Below, piece after piece: positions 1 through 11,080 of a DNA stretch of 64,000 nucleotides. The stretch comes from CAVSQX01 sp963730225 (GTDB lineage: Bacteria; Planctomycetota; Phycisphaerae; Tepidisphaerales; Tepidisphaeraceae), in NCBI GenBank assembly GCA_963730225.1, contig CAVSQX010000002.1, forward strand, positions 186,001 to 250,000, read 5' to 3'. The notes beneath the pieces were generated by a model. The model made no database searches, had not been told where the DNA came from, and saw only the letters and a program-made list of their open reading frames with translations. Position 1 is the stretch's first letter, and each line of letters starts with the position of its first letter. A program made the position numbers and the translations under genes.

Positions 1-486
1 TGCCTCGCTGGGGTGGGGACAAACTACACTTTTCGATGTGATGGTATGATTACTGCCGACAGTCCACCCAATCATTTCCGAATCGTGCCGGCGCCTGACT
101 ATTGCAAACAAAGGGGCTCGTCGCTTGGTAGCCAAGGCCGATTGAATTCGCCGGGACAGCCACCCATTTCCGCCGTCTATCTGAATGGCGCGCGGCGACC
201 CCCCCGCATCGCCAACGGTTGCAACCGCCAGCAAGGGCAAATGCAACACACTCCAACCGCCAACCCGCCTGATTCTCGCCCAGCCCGCCGCGCCGCCGTT
301 TCATTCCTCGCTCGAGATGTTGTTAAAGCTTTTCAAATAAACGAGTTGATGTCCAACAAATCGGGCAATCTTAGTCCGAATCGAGACATGAAAAGACGAA
401 TTTCGATTTGAGTAAAACTCGGTAATTTGCCAAGAAACTTTTTCACAACCCCCTGCCCGCCGACCGCTGCTCGCCGCCCGCTGCGT
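1..486. other. Left-edge region with no recognisable gene
   Basis: Open frames exist on both strands, but none has a recognisable protein pattern and they overlap one another. The segment lies downstream of the AsmA-like gene that ends at 487. I see no clear terminator hairpin, RNA gene or repeat in it. Confidence 0.5.
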
Positions 487-3400
487 TCACTTCCCATCGC
501 TTCCCCCCAGCACCTGATCCACCGTCGTCGTAAACGTATGCAGCGGCGTCGCCGACAGCTTCGGCTCCTCCACCGTTCCACGCACCTGAATCTGAAGCAA
601 TTCCTGCTTGGCTCCCTGCCAGATATCGTGAATGAACGGAAGCTTCGGCCAGTTCGGATTATCCGTCGTGAAATTCAATCGCACCTGCTTGGTGCCGAAA
701 TCGAGATATCCGCTGCCGTCCATCAGCAGGCTGTCGCTGCGCAGCTGAACCTGCTCGAAGGTGATGCGTTTTCCCTCCACGCTGTAGCGGGCCGTTCCCT
801 CGTTGAACGGATCCTGGGTCGGCAGCGACAGATTCGTCACTTCCCACAATCCCAGCAGCAGCGGAATCTGATACATCTTCTGTCCGCTCACCTGCACGTC
901 GCCGCGGCCACGGCGAGTGGAAATGTCCGACCATTCTCCTTCCAACGCCAGACTCGCCGACAACTGTCCCTGAATGTCCTGACTCTGTCCCGCGACGGTT
1001 CGCACATCCGCGTTCTTCAACACCACATCCAGCGAGTACGACGCGGGCCTCTGATCGGGAAACGCCAGGTTCATCGTGCCATCCAGCAATCCCCCGGCCA
1101 ACTCCCCCTGAATCTGATCGATCCGCAGCGACGGCGAATCCGGCGGCTTGTCGATCCGCGCCTGGAAATTCCGCACCGGTCGCCCGGCAAGCGTCAGTTG
1201 GTCGATGGCAACCTGTCCCTGAACCGATGCGATTTGTCCTTGCCGAACCGCCGCCTCGAACGTCATTCCGCCAAATAAGTCCGTCATGGGCACTTCCAGA
1301 TCGAGCGAACCCTGTTCGATCCGCAGCGACCCGGCGGCATCGATGTCCGGAGCGGCGGCCGTGCCGTCCTCATCGCGGTAGCGAAACGTCTTGAGATTCA
1401 TTGATATCTTCCCGCCCAGATGCGATTGCTTGATCATCCCCGCCACGCCCGGCGGAACCGCTTTGATCAGTTCGGCATCGACCGGAATGTCGCGCGTCAT
1501 GATCGACAAATCCCAATTCGCTCCGTGCGTCGCATCTCCTTTTCCCGACAGCTCGATGCTCGCCGATCCGTGTTTTCCGGAGATTTTGTCCAGCACGATG
1601 CCGTCGGGCGTGACCGTCACGGTTCCGCCGCAGTGCTCCAGTCGATACGGAATCGCCTTGGGCATGATGACCAGATCCCGCGGTCGCAGCGCCAGTGAAT
1701 AACGTCCGACGCTCGGCGGAGTCGTGCCGCCCAGCGCTTCGGAAAGATCGCCGTTGTACGTCAGATCGGCGTCCAGCGAGCCGTGCGGATTGATCGCATC
1801 CCAGACATCCCGCGCCGTCTGCGGCAGCAGCTTGTACAGCGAATCGTCCAGCGAAAGCTTGCGCCCCGGCGGTGAAGGTGGCCACCGGATGATCGCCGCC
1901 GGTGTCGATGCTTCCCGAGGCGAAAAGATCGGCGTCGCCGTGATGGGCTTGCAGATTGCTCACCTCCAATTTCCCCGGCGTCAGATGAAATTGCCCCGAA
2001 ACACCGGTCACCGCCAGCACTTTGCCGATCGGCAGCGCCGAGCCGTCGTGAAGTTTCAGATTCAGATCGTAATCCAGGTCGCTCGAACTCGTTGCCGGCG
2101 CTCCCAACTGCGGAGCCAGCACCCGGCCGGCGACATCGATTCGCCCCGTGATGCCCACCTTGGCAAACCAATCGCGCTTGTCGGCAGGAAGAGCGTTCAG
2201 AAGATCGTCATCGACCGGAATGTTTTTGCCGCTCAGGCGCAGGGTCGGCTTGGCCGACTGCTCGTTTTGCAGCGAGGCTCGCCCCTCGATCGACAATGAA
2301 GCGTCGCCGCGATCCATTTCGCCGTCGACGATTTCAAAATAATCCGGCCGCACCCGCAGCACCGCGCAGAATGCCGAATCGGATACGGAAAGGCGACGAG
2401 CTTTCCGTCGATGTCGTCGAAGAAAACATCGGTCTTGGTCGTGGTGCTGGTGCCCAGCCCGATCGGCATCGCCACCTCGCACGCCACCCGGCCGTGGGCC
2501 TGCGAACCCGGCAGGCAGGCCTGACGGATCGCATCGCGCACCTCGGGCGGCAAAGCGGCGATCAGCGCCGGCTCGGTGGTGAGATTTTCGCCGGCGATGT
2601 GCAGATCCAAACCCACCCGTGGATCGAATGGCCCAACCCAGCCGTTGATCGTAATCGACGAATTGGCGTTGGGACCGCCGGCCACGCCGTAGCCGTGGAT
2701 GTTCTGGAAATCCGCGATCTCCATCCCCGTCTCCGAATCTTGCGCAAAGACAACGGTTCCCGTGGTCCGGCTGACCGGATAGGGAAATCCGTTGAAGGCA
2801 AAGCCCGCGTCAAAGAAATGGATTTGACCGCCGACCGACGCCCGGGCTCCATCGCTGGCGCGGTCGAAATTCAAACTCAGCGTGAGCGACCCGTACGGCT
2901 GGAGCATGTCGTAAATCATCCGCGCCACTTCCGGCATGGATCGCATGAACGTCAGATTGCGCGCGAGATGAATGACCTGGCCCGGCAGCGAACTGACCCG
3001 CAGGTGAAACGGCGAGTCGGGAGAATATCCGTCGATTCGTCCGTTGATTGCCAGCGCATTGCCCTGGAGCTTCCCAGAAACATCGCTGAGCGTGATGCCG
3101 TGCTCGTCGAAGGTGAATGTGCCATGAACCTCGCGCAGCGGAAGCGGCGGGGGCGCGGTGATCAATTCCAGCCGGCTGGCGCTGCCGTTGAGATTGAGGC
3201 CTGCGGCGTACATCAAATCGAACAGGATTTTCCGCCGATTCAGCCGTCGCGCCGCTTCGTCGCCGGCCAGCTCGTCGTAGGGCACCGCCAACTGAACCTG
3301 ATCCAGGTCGGTCTGCAAAAAGAACGTCGCCGGTTTGCCGCCGGCGGGGGGAACATAATGGAACCTGGGAATGTTGAGCGATCCCTCGAGTTGGTGCGCA

Positions 3401-4197
3401 TGCCACCACTGGCGAACTTCGCTGGGAAGCATCGCCTCGATGTCGGGGCCGAAGCGCAGATTGTTCAGCGTCGCGTCGATTTGCTCGCTGCCCAGGCGGA
3501 ATTCTCCGCTTACCACCGGCCCGATTCCGCCCACCGTGCCGCGGCTTTGCAACTGGAAGGAATAACTCGACAAATCCGGCGCGGCGGAAAGGCGTCCCTC
3601 CAGCATCATGGCTCCGCGCGAGAGGTAGTGTCCGTTGCGGATTTCGCTGTATTGAATTTCGGCGTCGCGCAGAACGATTTCCGGCAGCACCAGCCGCGAC
3701 GGACCGCTTTCCATCGGCTGCGGCTGCCGCGATTCGCTCAACCGCTGGTAATTCCATCGGCCGCTGTCCACATCCTCGACCAGATTCACATGCAGCCCGG
3801 TCGCCACGATTCGGGTCGCCGCCAATCGGCCACGCAGCAGCAGCGCGGGATCGTATTCGACGTCGAACGCATCCGCCAGCGCCAGCACGGCGTCGGGCCG
3901 ATTGGAATTCTCAACCTTTACCGTGACACGCGAGAGCGTGAGTCCTTCAAAGATTGTCAGCGACGCCCGGCCAACGTGCACCGGTCCGCCCAGCAATTCG
4001 GTGAGATACGATTCGGCCATCAATCGCACGCGCGTCGGATCGGTGAGCCAGTAGTAGGCGCCGATGATGCTGGCGATGAAGACCAGACAGCCGAGCATCG
4101 ACCATCGGCGGGCGGCGCTGTAACGCGGGCGGAACGGATGCCCCGGCCGCCACAGGCGGTCAAACAGGCGATCGGATGAATGAATGGTCGAACGCAT
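487..4197 (-). CDS. AsmA/TamB-like envelope protein (two apparent frameshifts)
   Basis: Restoring two single-base slips gives one protein of about 1,236 residues. A basic N-terminus is followed by one membrane segment (about residues 32-54, SMLGCLVFIASIIGAYYWL). The rest is a long periplasmic region of repeated beta-rich blocks typical of AsmA-like/DUF3971 proteins (for example GGLLDGTMNLAF and GSGYLDFGTKQVRLNFTT near the C-terminus). Such proteins are thought to sit in the cell envelope and help phospholipid transfer to the outer membrane. The slips are near 2350-2385 and at the CCCC run 1864-1867; removing one base of that run restores the frame (AGRKLSLDDS). The gene starts directly after the glycosyltransferase stop (4198), so the two probably share a transcript. 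The family call is by pattern, and the substrate is unknown. Confidence 0.7.
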
Positions 4198-5343
4198 TTA
4201 CGTCTTGCGCGACATTCGTGGTTGCAAGCTGATCAATCCGCACGCAGCCAATGCCGCCAGCGGCGGCTCGGCGGGAATTCGATATCGCAGCGAGCCGACC
4301 GACAACGCATGAATCACCGTGAAATAAATCGCCGGCGTCAGCAACAGCAGCCGGCTGGGCGGATCGATTCGTCGGGAAATGATTCCCAGCAGCACCAGCA
4401 GATCCAGCGGCAGGGCGTACGCCGCGGCGATCAGGCGGTAGAGCGGCCGGCTGTACTCATCGCTCAGCGGAATCGGACTCCAGGTGCGGAGAATTTTCCT
4501 TACCGTTAACACCGCCGACCGAAGCGGATGTTGCAGCGCCCATTGCCGCGCCAGCGCCTGCAAGTAGCGCGATCGTTCAACCTCATTCATCGACCGCAAT
4601 TGCGGCAAATCCGCGATAAATCGCTGGTCGCTGGCGCCGGTGGCGTTGGGGTTGAAACCATCATACAGGGTAACGCCGGAGTTTGTCGTCGTCCAAATCC
4701 AAGTGCCCAGCACCCGATGATTCCGCATGGCCCACAATGACATCCCCGCGGCCAGAATTATCGCCACGATGCCCGCATCTCGAATGCCCCTCATCCAATA
4801 GCCCCCCGCTCCGCGGGGGTTTCCTCCAACCGCGAATCCCGCCAACAGCGGCCCCAACAGCAACGCCGACGGCCGAACCATCACCGCCGCCAGAAACACA
4901 ACCCCCGCCCAGAAAATTCGATGCCGAACCAGCAGCAATATTCCCCACGCCAGCAGCGCCGTCAGCAGCGTTTCGCTGAGAATCAATCCCGAGAAATAAA
5001 TCAGAAATGGATTGACCGCGACGATCAACCCGGCGATCGGCGGCAGGGCGGATGAGTCCGATAGTCGTTTGGCCAACAGATAGATCGCCAGGATCGTCGA
5101 GCAATCGATCAACGCCTGGGCGAGGCGAATCGCTTCGATGTTGCCGCCCATCATTGCGATGAATGCCGGATACCCCGGCGTGCGGTAGGCGTGCACCGGC
5201 TGATCGAACCGCGGATCGACGAAGTAGAGCGTCCGTTCGTGCAGCAGATTTCGGCCCAGCGACAGATATTCGCGCTGATCGGGAAGTCGATCGATGGCCG
5301 CATCCGAAATCGGCTGCGCTGCCACCCAGACCAGCCGAATCAT
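4198..5343 (-). CDS. PMT/ArnT-type membrane glycosyltransferase
   Basis: About 381 residues with many hydrophobic helices and an early acidic motif (DQREYLSLGRNLL) in the first external loop, as in GT39/GT83 polyprenyl-phosphate-sugar transferases. These enzymes move a sugar from a lipid carrier to protein or lipid A on the periplasmic side. The ATG at 5343 falls inside a hydrophobic stretch. In-frame codons upstream also encode a membrane helix (VSITLLLLIGL) but have no ATG or GTG, so the real start probably lies upstream and is hidden by an indel or an unusual start codon. The gene follows nuoN and precedes the AsmA-like gene on the same strand. Acceptor and donor are unknown. Confidence 0.7.
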   Translation of the reverse strand: MIRLVWVAAQPISDAAIDRLPDQREYLSLGRNLLHERTLYFVDPRFDQPVHAYRTPGYPAFIAMMGGNIEAIRLAQALIDCSTILAIYLLAKRLSDSSALPPIAGLIVAVNPFLIYFSGLILSETLLTALLAWGILLLVRHRIFWAGVVFLAAVMVRPSALLLGPLLAGFAVGGNPRGAGGYWMRGIRDAGIVAIILAAGMSLWAMRNHRVLGTWIWTTTNSGVTLYDGFNPNATGASDQRFIADLPQLRSMNEVERSRYLQALARQWALQHPLRSAVLTVRKILRTWSPIPLSDEYSRPLYRLIAAAYALPLDLLVLLGIISRRIDPPSRLLLLTPAIYFTVIHALSVGSLRYRIPAEPPLAALAACGLISLQPRMSRKT

Positions 5344-5422
5344 CAGACCGATCAGAAGCAGCAGCGTGATGGAAACGCCGGGGCGAATGGAGCAAATGTA
5401 ACCGAGATATTGCCGCCAGGCA

Positions 5423-7060
5423 TCAGCGGCCCATCGTCATTGTCACCGGCGCGGTCGGCGGAGGCGCTTGCCATTCCAGGGCCGTCGCCTGCCGGGCGTG
5501 ATTGGTCAGATGCTCGGTGGCGGGCAGGAAGACACCGAGCACCAGCGTGGCCGTCACCGCCAGCGAAACCGCAATCACAACGGGCATCGGACGGGCAACG
5601 GGCGTGGAAGGCATCGGCCCACCCGAGGCCGGATGGGTCGGATGCGGACGCAGAAACATCGTCGCCACGATTCGCAGATAATATGCCGCGGAGATGGCGG
5701 CGTTGATGACCAGAATGATCGCCAGCCCCGTCAGCCCCGCGTGCAGAGCGGGGCGGATGAGATACAGCTTGCCGAAGAAACCGACGGTGAGCGGAAGTCC
5801 GGTGAGGCTGAAGCACGCCACCGCCATGCACAGACCCAGGCCGACGTGATCGCGTCCCTGGCCGGCGAGATCCTCGAAAGTTTCAGCGCTGGTCGCCGGA
5901 TGATTCAACCGGCTGGGCAGCAGCATCAGCACGCCGAAGGCGGCGGTGTTCATGATTCCGTAAGCGGCCAGATAAAACAGCACGCCCTGAAGGGCTTCGC
6001 TCTGAATTTCGGCGTCGCCGGTCGACAGCAGCGCGGTGACGCCAACCAGCATGTAGCCCGTGTGCGCCACCGAACTGTACGCCAGCACGCGCTTGACGTT
6101 GTACTGAAGAAGGCCCAGCACGTTGCCGACGGTCATGCTCAGAGCCGCCAGAACCCAGATCAATTTGACAACGATGTGCGGCGTCGCCCAGGTGTTGCCG
6201 CTGACGGCGAAGAGAATCTTGATGAGCGCCACGAACCCGCTGGTCTTGGGCACAAACGCCAGCAGGGCGGTCATCGGGGTGGCGGCGCCCTGGTAAACAT
6301 CGCCGGCGTAAACGTGCAGCGGCACGGCGGCCATCTTGAATGCGAATCCGCCGATCAGCATCACCACCGCCAGCAATTGCCAGTCGGTGAAGGCCAGCGT
6401 GCGCTGATGGGTGGACCATTCGCTTGTGATGGCGTGGCTGCTGCGGGCGAACGAAGCGGAGATTTGATCCAGCGCCGTGCAACCGGTGACGCCGTAGAGA
6501 TAGCTGAAACCAAAGAGCATCACGGCGGCGGCCATCGCGCCCAGGAAGAAATATTTCACGCCTGCTTCCTGTGCCACCGGCAGCGGGCGGGAGATGCTGA
6601 CCATGATGTAGGTGGGAATGCTGGCCAGCTCGATGCCCAGGAAAAGCAGAATGATGTCGTTGGCCGATGCGACGATGAAAAGTCCGGCGATGCTCAGCAG
6701 CAGCAGGCCGAAGTATTCGCCGGTGTCGGTTCCGTAATCGCTCGCCGGGCCGCCGGTGCCGGCGGCGTTGGTCGGCATGTTCAGCAGAACCAGCAGCGCC
6801 CCGATGGCGGCGGCGATCAACTTCACGTAGGCGGCAAACTGAAAAACATGCACCGTGGCCGATGGATCGATCATCGGCACGTTCAGCGAGTAACGAATCG
6901 TGAAGAACTGGATCAGGAAGACCGCCAGCAGCGCGAAAAATGCCAGTTCAGCGGCGAATTTGCGCGTGGCCGGCCGCGCTGAAACACCCAGCAGAAAAAG
7001 CAGGCACGCGACGCCGACGAGAAAAAGTTCCGGGAGCATCGCGGTAAGAAGCAGACTCAT
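5423..7060 (-). CDS. nuoN: NADH-quinone oxidoreductase subunit N
   Basis: 545 residues, an antiporter-like subunit of respiratory complex I in the cytoplasmic membrane. It has about 14 hydrophobic segments. The conserved FLGIELASIPTYIMVSI block carries the membrane glutamate of the proton channel, and KYFFLGAMAAAVMLFGFSYLYG and the VKRVLAYSSVAHTGYMLVG region are characteristic of NuoN/NuoM. It is longer than the usual 480-500 residues because of a Pro-rich loop near the C-terminus (HPTHPASGGPMPSTPVARP). It lies 15 bp after nuoM and is last in the nuoJKLMN order. Confidence 0.95.
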   Translation of the reverse strand: MSLLLTAMLPELFLVGVACLLFLLGVSARPATRKFAAELAFFALLAVFLIQFFTIRYSLNVPMIDPSATVHVFQFAAYVKLIAAAIGALLVLLNMPTNAAGTGGPASDYGTDTGEYFGLLLLSIAGLFIVASANDIILLFLGIELASIPTYIMVSISRPLPVAQEAGVKYFFLGAMAAAVMLFGFSYLYGVTGCTALDQISASFARSSHAITSEWSTHQRTLAFTDWQLLAVVMLIGGFAFKMAAVPLHVYAGDVYQGAATPMTALLAFVPKTSGFVALIKILFAVSGNTWATPHIVVKLIWVLAALSMTVGNVLGLLQYNVKRVLAYSSVAHTGYMLVGVTALLSTGDAEIQSEALQGVLFYLAAYGIMNTAAFGVLMLLPSRLNHPATSAETFEDLAGQGRDHVGLGLCMAVACFSLTGLPLTVGFFGKLYLIRPALHAGLTGLAIILVINAAISAAYYLRIVATMFLRPHPTHPASGGPMPSTPVARPMPVVIAVSLAVTATLVLGVFLPATEHLTNHARQATALEWQAPPPTAPVTMTMGR

Positions 7061-7075
7061 ATCAGGCTTTCATCG

Positions 7076-8662
7076 TCATCGAATCTTCAGCGGACTTTCC
7101 TGCGCCGCCGCCAGCGCCATCGAATCAACAACCGCCGGCGTCGGTTGCCGCAATCGCTCGATTGGGCCGAGAATCGGCCGCAGCACGGCGTTCGGCATCA
7201 CGCCGACAAAAATCACCAAAACCGCCAGCGGAACCAGAATTGCCACCTCGCGCCTGTTGATGTCGGTGCTGGCGGAGGATTCGTGGCCGTGGCCGTGATC
7301 GTGCCCGGCGGGAACTTTCAACGGACCGAAGATCACGCGGGCCACCATGTGCAGCATGTAAACCGCGCCCAGAATCACGCCCAACGCGGCGATGGCGCCA
7401 AAACCGATGCCCAGGTAATTGCTGGTGAACGCGCCCAGGATCGTCAGAAACTCGCTGACAAAACCGTTGAGCCCCGGCAGGCCGATGCTGCTGAGGGCGA
7501 AGAGAACAAAAAAGAACGCCAGCTTCGGCATGATGCGGGCCAGCCCGGAAAGCTGATCGATGTCGCGAGTGTGGTAGCGGTCGTAAATCATGCCGACGCA
7601 GAGGAACAACGCGCCGGTCGACAGGCCGTGGTTGAGCATGTAGAGAACCGAGCCCTGCATGCCGATGTCGTTGAGGGCGATCAATCCCAGCACGCAGAAA
7701 CCCAGGTGCGAGACGGAAGAATAGGCGACGAGTTTTTTGATATCCTTCTGCACCCACGCCACCAGCGCGCCGTAGACGATGCCGATCAGACACAGCACGC
7801 CGATGACCGCGATCAGATTCGGAAACAAAGCGGTCGTGGAAGTCACAAATCCGATCGGCACGGCCAATCGCAGCAGGCCGTAGGTTCCCAGCTTCAACAG
7901 CACGCCGGCGAGAATCACCGAGCCGGCGGTGGGGGCTTCGGTGTGGGCCAGCGGCAGCCAGGTGTGCACGGGAAAGAGCGGAATTTTTACGGCGAACCCG
8001 GCGATCAATCCGAGCACGATCCAGAATCGCTCGGTCGAGGACATGTGCGTTTGGGCAAAACGGGTCACCGACTCGAGGTCGAACGTTCCGGTTTTGAGTC
8101 CCAGATAAATCGCCGCCGCCAGCGTGAAAACCGAACCGGCGAAGGTGAACAGGAAAAATTTCGCCGCCGCGTATCGCCGTTCCGGGCCGCCCCAGATGCC
8201 GATGATGAAGAACATCGGAATCAGCGTCAGCTCGAAGAAGATGTAGAACAGCAGCAGATCGCGCGCGACGAAAACGCCGGTCATCGCCGTCGTCAGCGCC
8301 AGCATCCAGGCGTAATACTGCTTCGGACGATCTTTAATCGCATCGAAGCTGGCGGCGATCGCCAGCGGCATCAGCAGAACCGTCAGGGCCACCAGAAACA
8401 GGCTGATGGCGTCGCAGCCGAGGCTGAATTTGAAATGGATCGAGTCGACGCTCAGCCACGATCCATCGGCGGGCGTGAACTGGAACTGCCAGCCGGATTG
8501 CCCGTATGGAAATGCAAAAAGCATGCACAGGCCCAGCGCCGCCACGATCAGCGAAACCAGCAGCGCCCACGATTTGGCCATGCGGTCCGACGGCAGCAGC
8601 GCAACGACAATCGCTCCCAAAACGGGGATCAGCAGAATCAGCGGCAGCAGGCATGCGGACAT
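7076..8662 (-). CDS. nuoM: NADH-quinone oxidoreductase subunit M
   Basis: 528 residues, the second antiporter-like subunit of complex I, coupling quinone reduction to proton pumping. Diagnostic blocks are FFELTLIPMFFIIGIWGG with the conserved membrane glutamate, the HTEAPTAGSVILAGVLLKLG lumen helix, and VQKDIKKLVAYSSVSHLGF. A short His/Gly/Asp-rich segment (GHDHGHGHE, about 7279-7307) lies in the loop before the last helices, echoing the longer His-rich loop in NuoL. It is 15 bp from nuoN and 15 bp from nuoL, consistent with a single operon. Confidence 0.95.
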   Translation of the reverse strand: MSACLLPLILLIPVLGAIVVALLPSDRMAKSWALLVSLIVAALGLCMLFAFPYGQSGWQFQFTPADGSWLSVDSIHFKFSLGCDAISLFLVALTVLLMPLAIAASFDAIKDRPKQYYAWMLALTTAMTGVFVARDLLLFYIFFELTLIPMFFIIGIWGGPERRYAAAKFFLFTFAGSVFTLAAAIYLGLKTGTFDLESVTRFAQTHMSSTERFWIVLGLIAGFAVKIPLFPVHTWLPLAHTEAPTAGSVILAGVLLKLGTYGLLRLAVPIGFVTSTTALFPNLIAVIGVLCLIGIVYGALVAWVQKDIKKLVAYSSVSHLGFCVLGLIALNDIGMQGSVLYMLNHGLSTGALFLCVGMIYDRYHTRDIDQLSGLARIMPKLAFFFVLFALSSIGLPGLNGFVSEFLTILGAFTSNYLGIGFGAIAALGVILGAVYMLHMVARVIFGPLKVPAGHDHGHGHESSASTDINRREVAILVPLAVLVIFVGVMPNAVLRPILGPIERLRQPTPAVVDSMALAAAQESPLKIR

Positions 8663-8677
8663 GATCGATTCGACTTC

Positions 8678-10775
8678 CTACAGAAAAATAATCAGCAGCA
8701 CGGCCAAAATGCCAAAGAGCATCGTGGTGGCGTAGCCCTGCAAATACCCGCGCTGAAGCGTCAGTTTCAGGACGAATCCTGAAAGCTGCGGAATAAATCC
8801 GATCAACCAGACAATGCCGTCGACGATGATGCGGTCGATGGCGAAAAAGATTTCGCCCAGATGCCGCAGCGGCTCGACGATCGCCGACTGATAAATTTCG
8901 TCGACGTAGTATTTCGCTTCCAGAAGACCGGTGAGCGGTTGAAGGCCTTCCGCCAGCCGCTCGGCCCGGGCACGATCGCGCAGATGCAGCAGATATGCCA
9001 GCAGAATGCCGATCACCGAGACGAGGCCGCCGATCAGCATCGCCGGGGAAATCATCGCCTTCTGCGGCTCCATCACGGTCGCTTCCCGAACGCCGAACAA
9101 CTCGCCTTTCACCGCGTCGCCCTGCCCGTACGTGGCGGTCGCCAGTTGGTACGACGCCTGAACCGACGGGCTTCGTCCCAGAAAATTCGCCAGATGCGCC
9201 TGCGGCCAATTCAGATATCCCGCCGCCAGCGCCCCGACCGCCAGCACCATCAGCGGAAAAATCATGATCATCGGCTCGTGATTGTGATGGTCGTCGTGGG
9301 CATCGTGGTGATCATCGTGACGATCGTCGTGAGCATCGCCATCGTGATGCGGCTGCCCTTCGGCGGGCTCGGTGGGCTGCACCAGCGGACCCTGAAACAC
9401 CTGAAAATACAGCCGAAACGTGTAGTACGCCGTCAAAAACGCGGTGAAAAGCACCGTCGCATACAGAATCACGCTGCGGTTGAGCGATTGCGCGACGATT
9501 TCATCTTTGGAGAAAAATCCACTCAAGCCCGGGAACCCCGCCAGCGCCGCGCAGCCGATCAGCATCAGCCAGTTGGTCATCGGCAAAACTTTTTTCAGCC
9601 CGGACATTTTCCGCATATCCAGATGGCCCAGCATGGCGTGCATCACCACGCCGCAGTTGAGGAACAGCAGCGCCTTGAAAAATGCGTGCGTGACCAGGTG
9701 AAAAATCGCCGCCGTCGGAGCCAGCACGCCGACGCCGACAAACATGTATCCGAGTTGGCTGATGGTGCTGTAGGCGAAGACTTTTTTCAGATCGAATTGC
9801 CGCAGCGCGATGGTCGCCGCGAACAGCGCCGTGAACCCGCCGACGGCGGCGACCGTGTCCATCGCGGCCGGGTTGCCGAAGAACAGCGTGCCGCAGCGGC
9901 ACGATCATGTAAACGCCGGCGGTGACCATCGTGGCGGCGTGGATCAGCGCGGAAACCGGCGTCGGGCCTTCCATCGCGTCGGGCAGCCAAACGTAAAGCG
10001 GAAACTGCGCCGATTTTCCGAACGCTCCGAGCATCAGCAGAAACGGAATCCATTTCAGCGCCGATTGCTGAAAACCGGTCAGGTTTCCGGCCATCGCATG
10101 CTCGAACAATCCGGTTCCCGTGCCGACTCCCGAACCAAAATAACTGATCGTGCCGAAGGCGAGAAAGCTGAGCATGATCCCCAGCGAAAAACCAAAATCG
10201 CCGATGCGATTGACCAGGAACGCTTTTTTGGCCGCGTCCCGGGCCGCGGGCTTTTCGTAGTAATATCCAATCAGCAGATACGAGCAGAAACCCACGCCTT
10301 CCCAACCCAGATAGAGCATGATGAGGTTGTTGCCCATCACCAGGCAGGTCATCGAAAAAATGAACAGCCCCAGATAGGCGAAGAAGCGGAAATATCCTTC
10401 TTCGCCTTTCATATATCCGGCCGCGTACACGGTGATGAAGAATCCGACCCCGGTAACCACGCAGAGCATCACGGCCGTGAGCGGATCGAAAAAGAAACCG
10501 GCCTTGGCGGTGAATGTGCCGGCGGAAATCCAATCGTAATAATCCTTAATGTACCAGAGCGTTTTTCCGCCCGGCTCGTGAGCGGCCTGCTGCATTCCCA
10601 GCGCCAGCGTGATCGACATCACCGCCGCCAGCCCGACGCCGATCCAGATCGGCCAATGGGAATTTCCCTTGAGCCATCGCGCCCCGAAAAATCCGGAGAT
10701 GGCCGCCCCCAGCAGCGGCAGCAGCGGAATCAGGTAGGAGTTTTCGATCACCCAATGCATCGCGGAAATTCTCAT
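8678..10775 (-). CDS. nuoL: NADH-quinone oxidoreductase subunit L (one frameshift)
   Basis: Proton-pumping subunit of complex I, about 700 residues after removing one base. The N-terminal half shows LYLGWEGVGFCSYLLIGYYY with the conserved glutamate and GPTPVSALIHAATMVTAGVY. The C-terminal half shows KKVFAYSTISQLGYMFVGVG and a long lateral-helix region. The slip is at the GG pair 9898-9899: dropping one base turns GVYMIVPLRHA into the expected GVYMIVRCGTLFFGNP. A striking loop (forward 9280-9356) is almost all His and Asp. I chose the ATG at 10775 because it overlaps the nuoK stop in an ATGA, implying translational coupling. The other internal ATG, at 10760, is possible. Confidence 0.92.
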
Positions 10776-11080
10776 CCCTTCAATTGGCACCACGCATCGG
10801 CGTCCAGCGTGTTCTTCTGTCTAAACAGCAGCACAACCAATCCCAGCGCCAGCGACGCCTCGGCTGCCGCGATAACCAGCACGAAAATCACGAACGCCTG
10901 CCCTGCCAGATTCTGGTGATACCTGCCGAAGGCGATCAGGTTGATCGCCACGCCCTGAAACATCAGTTCCGTGCAGAGAAACATCACGATCAGATTTCGC
11001 CGGCTCACAAACCCGACGATGCCGATGGCGAACATGATCGCGCCCACGGCCAGATAATGTTGGAGCGCGATTTGGGTCAT
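10772..11080 (-). CDS. nuoK: NADH-quinone oxidoreductase subunit K
   Basis: 102 residues with three membrane helices, the MrpC-like subunit of complex I. The family glutamates are in NLIVMFLCTELMFQGVAINL and FVLVIAAAEASLALGLVV. Its ATG overlaps the nuoJ stop and its TGA overlaps the nuoL ATG (both ATGA), so nuoJ, nuoK and nuoL are probably translated as a coupled set. Confidence 0.96.
   Translation of the reverse strand: MTQIALQHYLAVGAIMFAIGIVGFVSRRNLIVMFLCTELMFQGVAINLIAFGRYHQNLAGQAFVIFVLVIAAAEASLALGLVVLLFRQKNTLDADAWCQLKG

Noticed and set aside
13..411. Possible gene at the left edge, plus strand
   Set aside because: The 132-residue reading has no domain pattern, Arg/Pro/Ala-rich composition, and an overlapping frame on the other strand.
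5468..8782. Long open frames on the plus strand opposite nuoN and nuoM
   Set aside because: They are rich in Arg, His and Gln, lack any family pattern and lie exactly opposite well-conserved nuo genes; they are shadows of GC-rich coding DNA.
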